Below are positions 13,201-25,700 of a stretch of DNA of 64,000 nt, in pieces. Each line of letters starts with the position of its first letter. Position 1 is the first letter of the stretch. The notes under the pieces are model-generated. The model saw only the letters and a program-made list of their open reading frames with translations, searched no databases and was not told where the DNA came from. The stretch is taken from positions 1,178,001-1,242,000 of the forward strand of contig OY720103.1 in assembly GCA_963082875.1 (NCBI GenBank), in the 5' to 3' direction. Made by a program: the position numbers and the translations under genes. The stretch is from Corella eumyota (Eukaryota; Chordata; Ascidiacea; Phlebobranchia; Corellidae).

Positions 13201-16200
13201 CTAGATCGACTTTTCCCCGGAACAAGACTTTCAATGGACTTCGATGTTACAGAAAGACAATGGTTTGTGACATAAACAATGCCGAATTCTTTACGTGACT
13301 TTTAATCTTTTTAATTTTCATTTTTGTTTCTTTTTTAAATCGCATCTACTTATTAATTAGAGTTAACTTATTAATTTTAACACAAGTATTGTATTCTAAG
13401 GTATGAGTTATCAGTGGCACAACCGGGTTTGTCGACATTTTCAAAACCCTACAATGACTCCGCTGGCAGAGGAACCGTGATTACCATAAGTCAAGCGGTA
13501 ACGACTCCTGATATTATGACGTCACTAAAGGTGAAGACTTTATATACCTGGGTTTAACATATCAATTAAATACTGTTACCACAAAATTTAATGTCATGAC
13601 AATTGTTAAAAACACTCTTAACCTATCTTTTGACACTTTCTTTTATTAAATACAAATTTATTTAGGATTGTGTTATTTATTTAGGAAGTTTTTGTCTTAA
13701 ATACTCATAGACATAAAATCTGTTTTCTTATATGTTTAGGTGAATAGCTCTAAAGTTCTTGGCGTAATGGGAATGGACTTCTCATTGGATTATTTTTTTT
13801 CGAGATTACAATCTCTATTTCCACAATGCAGAAGACCTGTTGGGTAAGTCAGTACTTGTTTAAATTAACGCTGAACAAAGTTTTATCATGAATTAATATG
13901 TTAAGGGATGATGAATTCGGGTGGTTTTGTTTATTAATTGACCAGTATGGAAATATTATTTTGGAGGAATCTTACACGAATGGAGAGTTTGTTATTAAGC
14001 ACATTGCAGGTACATTTGCAGCCCAAAAATTTTCATAAATTATTTCGTATTTGTATACCTAAAAATTTCTAATAAATATTTTAAAACATATTTTAAAAGT
14101 GTACCAAAGTAGAATTCAGATATCTACAAACAAGGAATATTTGATCCATTCTTAACAAAGCCTTTTAAATAAATAAAAAAATATTGTTTACATTTTTTCA
14201 GAAATACCGAACTTGATGCGAGTGTTATTTCAAAAAGGATTTATTGAACGAATGCAATGTTTAGATTTGGATAGAAAAATGTTTAGCAGATGGTATAGAC
14301 TAAGTCCTGACACAACTTTGGACCAATCTGATGCCCTGTAAGTATCTCTATCGCAATATTTAAGTTATTTATTCTATATGGAACTTACGCTTCACACTTG
14401 TAAAAACTTAAAATCCAATAAACAGTTTACAAATAATAGACAGCATTGTCATGTTAAATATAATACCTAACTAACAATTCAACTGAAGCCTGAATTACGA
14501 CGATAAAGTTGTACAATAATAGGCTGTTGTGTTATCGTACGTTTAATATAACAAAATCGTGTTTTACAGAAGCGAATATTCATGCTCCAAGTACTTTATA
14601 CGAAGGATTGAAAATACAAATATATTTTTTGCAGCTCATCCGTATCTGCTGCACTGCCACAACACAGGCTGTACTGGTCCGGTGAGTTTGTATATAAAAA
14701 AGTATTTTAGCTAATACATATACATGTCTTATTTAGACTCTTTTAAAATTACCATGGTCTAATATTTGTTCTGGTCATGTTACAATTTAATTCGAAGTGT
14801 GCAAAAACGCATCCCGTTAGGTTAAACAATACACATTTACATTGTTTATTTATTAAATTTTTTTTAGATTTGTAGAAACGCTTTCTCAGCGGATGTGACG
14901 TCACAGCAAAGGTTTGATTGCCCATGCGAGTCACCGATATCTTCTAACTCTTGTGAAAACTTTTTGAACGTAAGCCCTTACTTTAATTGTCGGAATGTTG
15001 AATGACGTATTCGTTTTAATTATTACAACACCAAATTTTTACAAAATGGTATTACTTTTAGGTCTCGGAAGATATACCATTGTGTTATCCTGACAGAAAA
15101 GAGTCTTTACAATTAAACGAGTGCATACCAGAGCAGTTACCTCAATGTGATGGTGTTCTATGCTCTACCCCTGTAAGTTAATATTCTATTTCCTACCTAG
15201 CTTCTTTTATATTCAAATTTAAAAATTCCCTTCTTGATGTTATAGTCAAATGAGTCAAGTTGTGGCGCATTGGTGTTGTGTACTTGGTGTAGAAAAAGAT
15301 CAAATGGATCGAATATCCAAACTCCTTATTGTTCGCTCACTGAAGATTGTTTCAGTGGAGTACTAGGAAAACGTATACCAAGATACGGTAATTAAATAAG
15401 AATATTTCAGTTGCATAATTAGATAAAATTTCTTGTACAGTTTTCAAATCTACTTTTAACACAGATATGGACTTGGTTTGTCCAGTACCTTTGGATAAAT
15501 GGGATCCTCTCCACACTGCACTTGCTTGCGTTGGCGCTTTGTTAGTTGTCGTTATATTTATACTTGTTGTCATTTACTGCAGAAGAATGAGAAGGTTAAG
15601 AAAGGATAAAAAGAAAGAAGGTATGACAGAACCATCAGTTGTTATATATTGCTATGTAAGATACACCCATTTATCGTATTAACCTATTTGTTATATTTAT
15701 TCATTATATAGAAGAGCACATTCAATGCGATCCTTCGTCTCCTTGTGGCAAGAAATGTGCGTCACCGATGACGTCACAGGACAACGTTAAAGCTGCAAAA
15801 AAGAAGCCACCTCAAGTGGTCGGTTTTCTACATATTTTAACTTGTATTGGCACCACTTACTGAGCATAATTTGCATTAGTTTATGTAATTCTGACAATTG
15901 AACAGCCTGTATTAATTTAGAGGGTAAAGAGCATTTAATGTGATTTTATATGTTACACTATTGACCCACTCAATGTTATAGGTTATATCAGTGTTTGATA
16001 GCAATGGGGCAGAGGTGTTAAGGAAGCCGGTGCAGTTGGTGCAGGGCGGTGTAACCTACGGGGCAGCACCGAATGAGCAGAAGCATTCACACGACAACAA
16101 ATTGAGAAGAAAATCGTCGGTAACAGATCCAAAACTAGCCAAGGGTAAGAGTTATGTGTTTTTTTCTTTACCTTAATTTCTATTACATAATAAATCTGTT

Positions 16201-16828
16201 TTAACATATAGTAATCAGTTATATTTCAATTTAAAACATGTCCGTTGTTTTTTTGTAATTGCTCTGTAAAATTTGTAATACAGACTCGCCATGCTCTCCG
16301 AAGAGCTACAGCACTGGGTCAAGTGAAGAAGACAGTGGGCATCCAGGCACTAGCTCGGGAGTAAGCGACACTTCGACCGAGTTTCGATTCCCGAAATCCC
16401 GCGCTGGGAGGAAGCGGTCACCCGGGGTCCCACGAAGATTAGATCAGCTAGCTGGTATGAACTATAGAGATCGGTTTCCGACAAGATCGCAAGAAGCATT
16501 AGCCCATGCAGGACCTAGTACTTCGAACTTACATTACCTTCCAATGCGTAGTGCCTCCCAGGACGACCTAAATGAATGCCCGCGATCACCGATCAACGCT
16601 AATCGGTTTAAATCGGCTGATAACTTGAAGTATTTTAACCCTCAAAACTTACCCACGAATGTTGGTAACCCAAGTTATGAAAAACAATTTACCCCGACCT
16701 CGCCTACGTCATCAAAATCGCCTACGTCACCAAAATCACCGATTGCGGAATCGGGATCGGGTTATTTAAAACCGATCACTACGCCACCAATCGAGTTAAT
16801 CGATCATCAGTTTCAAATCTATTTGTGA
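6886..16828 (+). CDS. CACHD1: CACHD1, VWFA and Cache domain-containing alpha2-delta-like protein
   Basis: About 27 exons join in frame. Exons include 6886-7038, 7494-7556, 7857-8018, 8250-8458, 8653-8812, 9420-9546, 9882-9965, 10254-10397, 10483-10572, 10855-10986, 11315-11461, 11705-11910, 12169-12363, 12470-12650, 13085-13262, 13401-13530, 13740-13843, 13906-14009, 14202-14338, 14570-14681, 14868-14969, 15062-15172, 15246-15387, 15465-15620, 15712 to about 15815, 15982-16144 and 16284-16828. The start gives a signal peptide. GIKWQY precedes the VWA domain with its metal site DTSAS (exon 8653). Cache-like segments end in ERQWY (13085-13401). CSKYFIRR and a Cys-rich block follow, then one TM segment (exon 15465) and a Ser/Pro-rich cytoplasmic tail with SPTS/SPKSP repeats. 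Vertebrate CACHD1 modulates voltage-gated calcium channels. Order and wording match it throughout. Confidence 0.94.
7024..7140 (+). repeat. tandem duplication of the exon 1 splice-donor region of CACHD1
   Basis: The end of exon 1 with its donor (GTATCAACTATT then CAAGTAAGTAA) recurs 94 bp later as GTATCAACTATT then TGGGTAAGTAA, with related flanks. The second copy is a decoy donor inside intron 1. Confidence 0.7.
7243..7275. repeat. (TA)n microsatellite
   Basis: An uninterrupted AT/TA run in intron 1 of CACHD1. Confidence 0.95.
11930..11976. repeat. two-copy direct repeat ending in TGATGTCAT
   Basis: AATTAAATAAAGCTGATGTCAT is followed at once by a near-identical copy (AAACTGATGTCAT). It lies just after the donor of a CACHD1 exon. 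Confidence 0.8.
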
Positions 16829-17564
16829 CGTAACTATTATATGTATTGACGTAATTTTACCTATTTTATTCTGGGTACGTTTTTTAATCGTTAAGTTTTA
16901 TTTACATTTTGTTAAGATTTTTAGGGATTTTACTTAAAATTTTTAGATATAAATGTTCGCACAAATTTCAGCTTGCAAAAACTTTTCCCATGTTTTGAGC
17001 CTTGTACATTATTGTAGACAATCTACTATTATGTTTATTTATTTTATTTTCAACAATTTTACTAAGTGTCGTTTTCACATGTTTTCTATGCATTTGTTTC
17101 ATCACATCTTAATATTTTTCTCAGTTTAGATCTAAGTTGTACAGGTGTAATTACTTTTAATGTGTTTTCGCAATATATCATGTTGTATAAGAAAGATTTT
17201 AAACAAGTTATATAAGCTTGTTTTGGGTGTCTATTATAAATTGTATCGCCATAATTTTAAATGCAAATAATTTCCTAATCTAAATGTGAGATTCGTTATT
17301 GAAAAATAATTTCTAACAATATAAACACAGTGTTTTTTTTATTAAGTACAAAAATGTTACTTTAACCGCTTCAACAAAAACAAAAAAGAAGAAAAAATGG
17401 AACTTTACGTACGAAGTCGGGCAGGAATTACGTTTCAATGGTAATTATGACGTTATTATTACGTCACGAAAAAATGTAAACAATAAACCCAAACACCTTT
17501 AAAAACCACTTAAACAAATTAGCAAATTAAAAAATGATGTGACGTCATCAAGTGATGACGTAGT
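16829..17564. other. convergent 3' region
   Basis: This lies between the stop codons of CACHD1 (+) and FAM167 (-) and must contain both 3' UTRs. No exon or canonical AATAAA close to either stop is obvious. One TGACGTCA lies at 17540. Confidence 0.6.
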
Positions 17565-19487
17565 TCATCGGATGGAGAAGCGACGTGTGTTGAGGTTTAA
17601 TCTGTGAACACCGATGTGACGTAGAGGAGAGAACGCGGAGAGTAAAGTAGCCGGTTTCTTGTTAGATAGATCGCAAGCTAAAAACAAGAAAATTGTTATA
17701 ATTTTTGATATGATATCTTACAACAAAAATGATGTTGCTTATAGTATATAGTAGATGGAAGGATTTCCCGTCTAGTGATTTTCCAAGCCTTTTAGACATA
17801 CTAGTAAAATAGTTTCATATATTACGTGCTATGTCTAGGATAAATTTCAGATTTTAACTTTCTATATATAGTAAAATGACTAGATGACTAGTAAGTTGTC
17901 TTACCTTTTATCAAGTTTGTGACTGCCATTTCTTCTTCAAACTCGTACGCAACATCATCCAACATTAGGGCATGTTCCTCACAGCTGGTCACCGCCATAA
18001 GTCGGTTCATTTCGGCGCGGGTGTTTAGAAGTTGTCGGGCTAATTTGTGGTCCTCCATTCGCATTTTAATCTATACAAAAAATTTAATATTCTTTGTTTT
18101 GGGTTTTAATTTTGTTATTCTTGATATAATACATCTTTCAAATGTATTAATAAAAGGGTTGATAGTAGACTTATCGTTTAATAAATAAGTTTGACTTTTT
18201 CTCTCCAAGCGCAGTCAAAGCGTTTCTGCTTAAATTTATCGCGTTTTGCCTTCAGCGTAATGAAATTTTTTGGTGCTTAAGTTAAGCCATTCAAGAATTA
18301 CAACCTACCAAGTCACTGCGTAACTTTCCAAGAGATTCGTTTAGATTTTTGTAGCGTTCAGTTTCGTCGTTAGCTTTTGTTTTATTATCAGAACTTTGTG
18401 GATTTACAGCAACATTTTGCGACGATGTAGCATCGTCATTCGACGTTGTAATTGTACAACATTGTGACGTCATATTGGAGTCCTTGTTGTTGTTTCCGTC
18501 GATGCTGAAGTTCTCTGGAATTGTGGTTTGTGCGATTCTACGGCACCTTCGAATCGGGGTGGGGGCCACGCTCTTTGGTGACGTCATCTTTGTTGGCGTG
18601 TTTTGATTCTCCTGAAACATTTGCGCATGAAACTCTCGTGACGTCATCTGCACAATAAATATAGACGTCATTAAAAAATGATTACGTCATTAAGAAAAAC
18701 GATTACGTCATCAAGAAAATCTTATCAGGATAATTGATACGTCATAAAAAAATGGGGACGTCATTACGAAGAAATGATTACGTCATCAAGGAAAATGGTT
18801 ACGTCTTTACGAAAATTGAAGACACCAATAAGGGATTGGAACATACGATAAAGATCATGGATCAAAGGTTAGCAAATTTTATTATTTTTTAAAACATTTT
18901 TTAAGTTAAATTAACCTTTGTCGAATCTTCAGTAGATACTTCCAGTTGTAAAGTGCTTTCGTCTTTGTTTTGTAACAAACTTTCGTCCACGATACTGTCC
19001 AAGTATTGTGGCTTGATTTTGCTCGCGTATTGACCACGTGACTTGCGATATTCGATAATCTGTTAGTTAAGTTAAATGTTGAATTAATATATGGAACATA
19101 TACGGTAATCGTGTAGTAGTAATAATAGGTTTATGATGTAGAAGAGTGTATCAGTTTTTAAACTTAAAATAAAAAAGTTGTTAAATTTTAAGAGATTCGA
19201 TTTTATTATCAAGTTTAAGGGCGTTACGTTAAAATTGTGGTCATTGATATTTTGTTGGGAGAAATGGCGCTAAATATACATTTTAATAAAAGTTTTTTAA
19301 TATTTAATAAAGTTATTATTACCTGTTTCCATTGTACAACTGAAGGTCTTCTTGTTGTAAGTTTCAAGTTTTCAGAAATTTCTTTTAGTTTTCGTAAATC
19401 GTTCGAGGACGGAGTATTATCGTTCTCGTTGTGAATGTTGTATAATGACGTAATAGGCATGGTTTGTGGCGACATAGTAGAACTCAT
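17565..19487 (-). CDS. FAM167: FAM167 family protein
   Basis: Exons 19323-19487, 18916-19059, 18309-18647, 17905-18070 and 17565-17677 join with consensus splice sites. The N-terminal block LRKLKEISENLKLTTRRPS matches the family's conserved head. The C-terminal half has RMEDHKLARQLLNTR, then a CEEHALMLDDVAYEFEEE helix corresponding to the LNDATYELEE region. The extreme end, LNLNTRRFSIR, matches the family's MNINSRRFSLC ending. The middle, coded by 18309-18647, is low-complexity (Ser/Thr/Asn-rich) and unlike vertebrate members. The protein is probably a cytosolic coiled-coil adaptor. Vertebrate FAM167A has been linked to non-canonical NF-kB signalling, and whether that applies here is unknown. 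Five exons and one copy suggest the ancestor of the vertebrate A/B pair. Confidence 0.9.
18665..18806 (+). repeat. ACGTCA-bearing minisatellite
   Basis: Six ACGTCA hexamers (18665, 18684, 18705, 18739, 18758, 18780) and one ACGTCT (18801) sit about 19-34 bp apart in a repeated context like ACGTCATTAAGAAAAACGAT. The array lies in a FAM167 intron right beside the exon starting at 18647. Confidence 0.75.
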
Positions 19488-22400
19488 TTTTGATAACTGT
19501 TTTAACTGATTATATTTTTAAATTAAAAATATCTGTAAAATAAACAATTATGTTAAAAAATTCACTTCATCGCTATATGGGTTCATTTGTATTTGTTTTG
19601 ACTCATCTACTTCCTTAATTTTATCAATTAAATATTAATTATTAAAGTTAGTGAAGTACCTGTTGTTAGTCAACCCCATACGCTTAAAACAAACACACTA
19701 ACTTTTGACCGATGAGCCAACTGACAAGTTTACCAACTATACATAATAGCGCGCTCTTTTTATTGTTACGTCACGCTTTTTTCTGTTATTACGTCAAAAA
19801 CATACCAATTCATGTCAGAACAGCTTGAATTTGAGCACATTTTTATTTGTTTATTATTTTGATTTCCATTCTAAAGGAAATGACGTAATCTGAAGGTATT
19901 TCCCCTTTTTGTGTTAATATTAATGAAATTTTAAACTCTAACTTCCGAAAGCCGGTTACAAATGGCACGGTCTATAAAAGAAAAACAATATTACGCCAAC
20001 AACAAAGCTTTCATCTGGGTTAAATACTTATTTTCTTTTACTTTTTGGCTATCGTAATGACCCTGCCTCACTGTCTGATCTACGTTCATGATTACAACGT
20101 TATTTCTGTTATTATGACCGCACCACCCACTTGAATAATATTTGTTAGCAAATAATCGTCATCTGTATTGTCGCATTATGACATTCTGTTTATGGTCTAA
20201 AACTTGCATTTTAATATTTACATTTCTATGGTCGTGATCTGAATAATAATATATCAATACGTTACCTCTTTCTGCCTTTATAATAAGTAAACTAGTTGAA
20301 TTAAATGACGCAAATGCCAAATGACCTTAACTTGCCCGTAAATTTTCCATGTTTGCATATACGTTTTAGCCTATTTAGCAAATTTTTCTCATTAAAAGGT
20401 ATACAACAAATCATTACCTTTTAAAGTATAGCATTTGCTTTTCCAAAGCAAAACCATACGTTCTAATTTTTGTATTAACGTCGCCTTTTTTTGCATGTAT
20501 TAAAAGATTATAACTTTAAACGTAACACTTTGGAAGGCGGTAGTTTGTAACTGTTACCTTCTCTGTACTTACTGGTACAGCTACTTTAACAACAAAAAAA
20601 TCTCGAAAATTCGACCTGGGAGAGATTTGGTAATTTAAAAACTTCACAGCGGGCCATTTTTCGTTCAATATTTGACAACTTTCAAACTGTGAGGAGTTTG
20701 GAAATTTCAATGAAATGTTTTTATTCAACTTTCTGTAAATTATTTCTAAATAATAGCACAAAAGGATTTACAGAAAACTAATGAGGCCAAATTGAGGCTA
20801 ACTAGTCCTTTATCCAATTCAAAAATTGTTTATACTTTTCTTTGTCAAATCTTATCGGTACTCTATAGCAAACTTAAGTAAAAAACTAAGTTAATTTAAG
20901 CAATTTTTAACAACCAACAAAACTATAGGGCATTAAAAAATCTTTTTTATTTTCTTTCTTTAAAAATCTTTAAATATTTTAGATCTACTTTTAAAGATTT
21001 ATTTAATTTATCTGATGGCCAAAGCAAACATCTTAACCGAATATGCCTTGTTGACTAACCGAGTGGTCTAAGCTCGTTAAGGCATAAACTTTAATTACTT
21101 TAAAGTTGCATATAGCCCAATGTTTTAATAATAAAATCATTAATCCCTAGCCAACTACATTAAGTCTTAGATAATAAAAACGTCAACATACAATAAATTG
21201 TGGCCGCCTACTTAATCTATTTGAAAGTAATTCTTATTTAAGACTCGGTTTGACCTGCGTTAATACAGCAACCAGCAGGTGAATAAGTGTTTTACATATC
21301 GGATTATAAAGTGTTTTTCTTAATACAAGTGGCGATTTTATTAATGCATTACCCAGTGTTTTTATTAGGGCAGCTGCTCGTACCAAACGACAACACGTGA
21401 CGTGCGCGATCCGCGATAATGACGTCATAAAACTATTAAAATCTCTTCTACCTGGTTGGTTACTGGTGATATTATTTTGCGATGTAAACATTGGCGCCGT
21501 AGACTAACTAGTCGTTGCAATATTTAATGATTTAATAATCGCAGTAAAGAGAAATTAAAACATATCTGCAAACTACCATTTGATTTGCTAAATGTCTTGG
21601 TGCAATAATGTAGATAACCCTTTTTTATTAAATTGAGTTAACAATTAAATATTTCGCAAATAGACCTGTTTATAAACTTTATGCTATCTTCTAAACATTG
21701 GAATGCAATCTATTTCATTTTACAAAAACTATATTTCTTTGCGTTAAAGAAACTTTAGAGATATGTACAAGTACCGTTTCAACAACACTATACCTACTTA
21801 CGACCAGTTAAAGATGTTTAATTACAAAACTTACATTCATTTACTGTTTAATATTAAATTTTTACACGTTATCTTTAGAATATTTCTTGCTAATATAGTT
21901 TAAAATAACTTTGTATTTACAATAATGATAATGCATGCTACTTATCGCGTATTAACCCTTATTCAGTTACTTATTAACTTGCTTAATTCACCAAATGACT
22001 CTTTATACAATAACTTGATGAATATACAACTTCTGTGTGCTAATGTTGACGTTGCTCTAATGCTTTATACCAAAGTTGATCCAGACCGTTGTTTTTTTCG
22101 TCTGAATAGCTAGGTTTAATGCAAATATTGACACGGGATTATTTTGGCGGCAACATAGGAAGCAAGCTAATTAGTTGCTAATTAGTACGGCGCGGCGACG
22201 ATTTTCGCACTTAGTTTACATTCTCACCTTGATATTACTTTCTCTGTTTATGTTTATTATCAACAACTTTCGCGTATGTGCTGTTGTTTGTTATGATTAA
22301 GTTGTAACTTATATTTTTATAATAATGATGGGGTAAAAGTTTTTTTTAGTAAGGTCGATCTAATGTTCGATATACTTTTAACAATGTTGCAGCTAATTTT

Positions 22401-22735
22401 TGTTTTATCATTTGATGGGTAGAATTTTTCACACATTTAGTTGTAAGGTGTTTATCACATTTAGATATACAAGTTTTACACTTGATATTATAATAGATTA
22501 TTTTATTTACACGTACCATAACAAGGTATAGTACATTACAGTGGCAATTTAAAAAAAATTGAAGCGCTTTGAGTTTGTACAAATATGGAGAAAACATTTT
22601 TTAAGTCAAATGTTTTTTTTTAAATGTTTAAATATAAGTGCAAGTTATAATGGGATAATGACGTAGAAAAAAGATGATATATATTCTTGTGACGTCATTA
22701 TACTTTAAGATTACTTCGTTTTTTGTTAAGTGAAT
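19488..22735. other. intergenic, 3.2 kb
   Basis: This lies between the 5' end of FAM167 and the 3' end of the two-protease gene, both minus strand. It should hold the FAM167 promoter and 5' UTR. No exon with family similarity was seen. An 85-codon open frame at 21234-21491 (-) looks random. A GC-richer patch with CACGTGACG lies at about 21395-21430 and another (GTACGGCGCGGCGACG) at about 22185. TGACGTCA occurs at 21420 and 22690. Confidence 0.5.
21042..21086 (+). other. tRNA-like hairpin fragment (A-box type)
   Basis: ACCGAGTGGTCTAAG resembles the A box of Leu/Ser-type tRNAs, flanked by an 8-bp perfect inverted repeat (TATGCCTT / AAGGCATA). There is no B box, so this is not a tRNA gene. It may be a decayed tRNA-derived repeat or a chance match. 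Confidence 0.25.
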
Positions 22736-25700
22736 TTAAACTCCAGAGTTATTGTAGATCCATTGCCTTTTCTCCGTTACCTGAAAATGATTAAAATAAA
22801 ATTAACAGACTTAAAATAATTAAATCTAATTTGCAATTATGTATGTCTGTAAATTAAAAATTAATTTTTTTACAAAAGTTTCTATTCCATTTAAAAATAA
22901 TATATTTGTGAATTCCCGTTTTAACATGGAACCCATAAAATATATAGAATAAAATAGACCAAGCTAATTAAATTAATAAAATGGATCAAATTAATTAAAC
23001 CCTAATTCATTTGTTTTATTCCATCCACGTGATTTATTCTATTTTCTTTCTATTATCATTTAATTCAGTATTCTTTATGCTCTACTTACCCTTTGATACA
23101 CTCCTGGCTTGTTGACTTCAGCGCATTGGTAACCCCACGATACAATTCCAACCAAGACAAATTGGTTTTGGTTGTTCTCAATAACCAACGGACCACCAGA
23201 ATCACCCTTGAAAAAACACAAATTTTTTGGTTGTAAATTTTTGTTTGGTTGAATTTTTTTTTGTTTGGTTGAATTTTTTTTGTTTGGTTGAATTTTTGTT
23301 CGGTCACGGGTTAAAACTTTAGGGTTTTTGTGTTTTGCATCAGTTGTGTAACTTAATTATTTAGAGATGGATTTATTAGAATTATTTGTTTTTAAATTAT
23401 TGTTTTGGTTATCATAGAGCTTTATCAGTGTAGCCATGTGGTTTTTAGTTATAGCTTAACAATATCAACAACTCCATTGGCATGTTAAGCAAAATTTATA
23501 TAAATTTTACATATCGTTTGTTTGACAATTTTTGCAATTAAATTTTAAGATAATTTGTTGATTTCTTACTTGGCAAGAATCTTTTTGTCCTTGTTGATAA
23601 CCAGCGCACACCATGTCGTCCGTCACTTCGTAGTCTCTTCCAGTTTCCAGTGCCAACCAGTTGTTACAATCGCTGTTGCTTTGAATAACGACATCAACTT
23701 GTTGCAGCTCTTCACTTGCAACAAAAGCCTGTCCGGCTGTTTGTAAATAAAATATGGTTTATTATTGAAAAATCTTCTGTTAAAATGTCCCTAAATCTAT
23801 TATGTTAAAATGTTGTACAACATTTTATACATTTCACATAAAGAAACAACATTTTACATCAAGAAATGTTATACAATGTCTTATAAATAGGTTAAGCAAA
23901 AATGGCTTAATAATATTGATATGTAATTTTGATTGATAAATACTTACTTTGGGTATTACCCCAGCCTGATACAAGAGCTACAGTGCCTCTGTTTAAAGCT
24001 TGGCCGTTACTTGGAAGGCAAACTGGTCGAATGTAGTCTGTGAAAGTGACCGGATTTGTAAGCCTGATAAGAGCGATGTCATGTTCGCTAGTTTGATGGT
24101 TGTAGTCCTCGTACACCTTAATCTCTGCGAACTCCACTCTAAGCTCGCTGGCATCGGTGGTACTACGTCGATGTTTGCCCAAAAAGGCGAAATATCTTGA
24201 AGGATTGGGGTTCAAGTTTCTGTATAAAAAATCATACAATTAAGATGTCTTTACATATATACTAGCATATAAATGTTAAAAATTTTCAAATATTAAAATA
24301 TGATTAAAGGTATATTGTATGCTAGTTGAAAGGTTTCACTTATAAATAGGTCAAACAACAACTTTTAGTTTGGTGTATCAATGATTCACCCATTAAAACA
24401 ATGTGCCGCTGTTACAAGAAATTCATTGCTTATCAAAGTGGCCCCACAGATGTCCAGGTTGTTCTCATTCCTCAAACTTACCATCCATGGAATAGAACCG
24501 CGTTTTGCAGTTACACCTTTAAACAATTTAAAAAGTTTAAAACACAGAAATAAAAACAAGTAATACATTAGCAAGAGTAATGATTTTGAAACAATCTTTA
24601 GATCAAATTTTAGATATTTTTAAATTAATCACCTCCAATGATTCTGTGGCTAAATCGCAACGAAACAGATGGCACTCCGCAGCTTCCAGAATATGTCACT
24701 AAAATATCAAAAAATAAAGTATTACTTTATGCGAAAAAATTTTGTCATATACTCTTTATTTCTATATAGGCAGAAAAGGTATTTGAAACATCGTGATTAG
24801 ATTTTTATATTACCTTAGAATGATAAGATTGATTATTTTTTAAGGGAAGAGTATGTGCTGTTATAACGTATTTAAGCTACCTTTAAACGCCGGACTTAAG
24901 AAAGACTAATAAGGCATTAAACCTGATATATTTGTTTGATTTGTTTATTTTTTACAAGTTTTGTTTTACCTCCGCTGGTGCTGACTTGAGTTGTTGTTGT
25001 AGGTTGAGTTGTAGCGCCTCCACCACAAGTACCACAGCTTAGTTGGCAGTATTTGTTCATGTATTGAACGTAGTCTTTTGTGCAAAAACCTCGGGCTTTC
25101 CATGCCTCACAACTATAATACACAACAAGATTTAAAAGACAGCATTAAAAAAAATTAATAAAGTTAATATTACAATATGTCTTTCATGTAAAGGTGATTC
25201 AACTTTGTATTATTGAACTTTGTAACAGGTTGAGTGGTACGATTTTTCTATTATTTATACTTTAAAACTTTTTTTAAAGACTATAAAGTATAAATTTTAT
25301 GTGAATTCTTACCTGTCTTTGTCGTTTTTGCACACTACCGGCCCCACAGTAGTCGTTGTTGTGACCTGACCTGGACAGAGACCGCAACTTCGTTTGCATT
25401 GAACTCTCATAAAGTCGACATATTTCTCATTACAGAAATTCATTTCTTGCCAAATTGGACAGTTTCTAATAAAAGCATCAACATTTACCATTTAACAAAA
25501 CTCTTTTATTTAAATAAGTAAAGAACAAATTAATTGAAGTTAAACTTACTCTTGGTAAACATCTTCGCATTGTGTTACACCTGAAACAGTAAAAATAAGT
25601 TTGTTAAAACATAAATAGAGTTTAGGTTATACATGTTGCAAAATGTGCTTTTAAACCTACTTGTCACTGTGCATATCTTGCAAGAGCGACGGCAATTCTT

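Noticed and set aside
21234-21491. 85-codon minus-strand frame upstream of FAM167
   Set aside because: No family resemblance, no clean splice connection to the FAM167 start at 19487, and random-looking composition.
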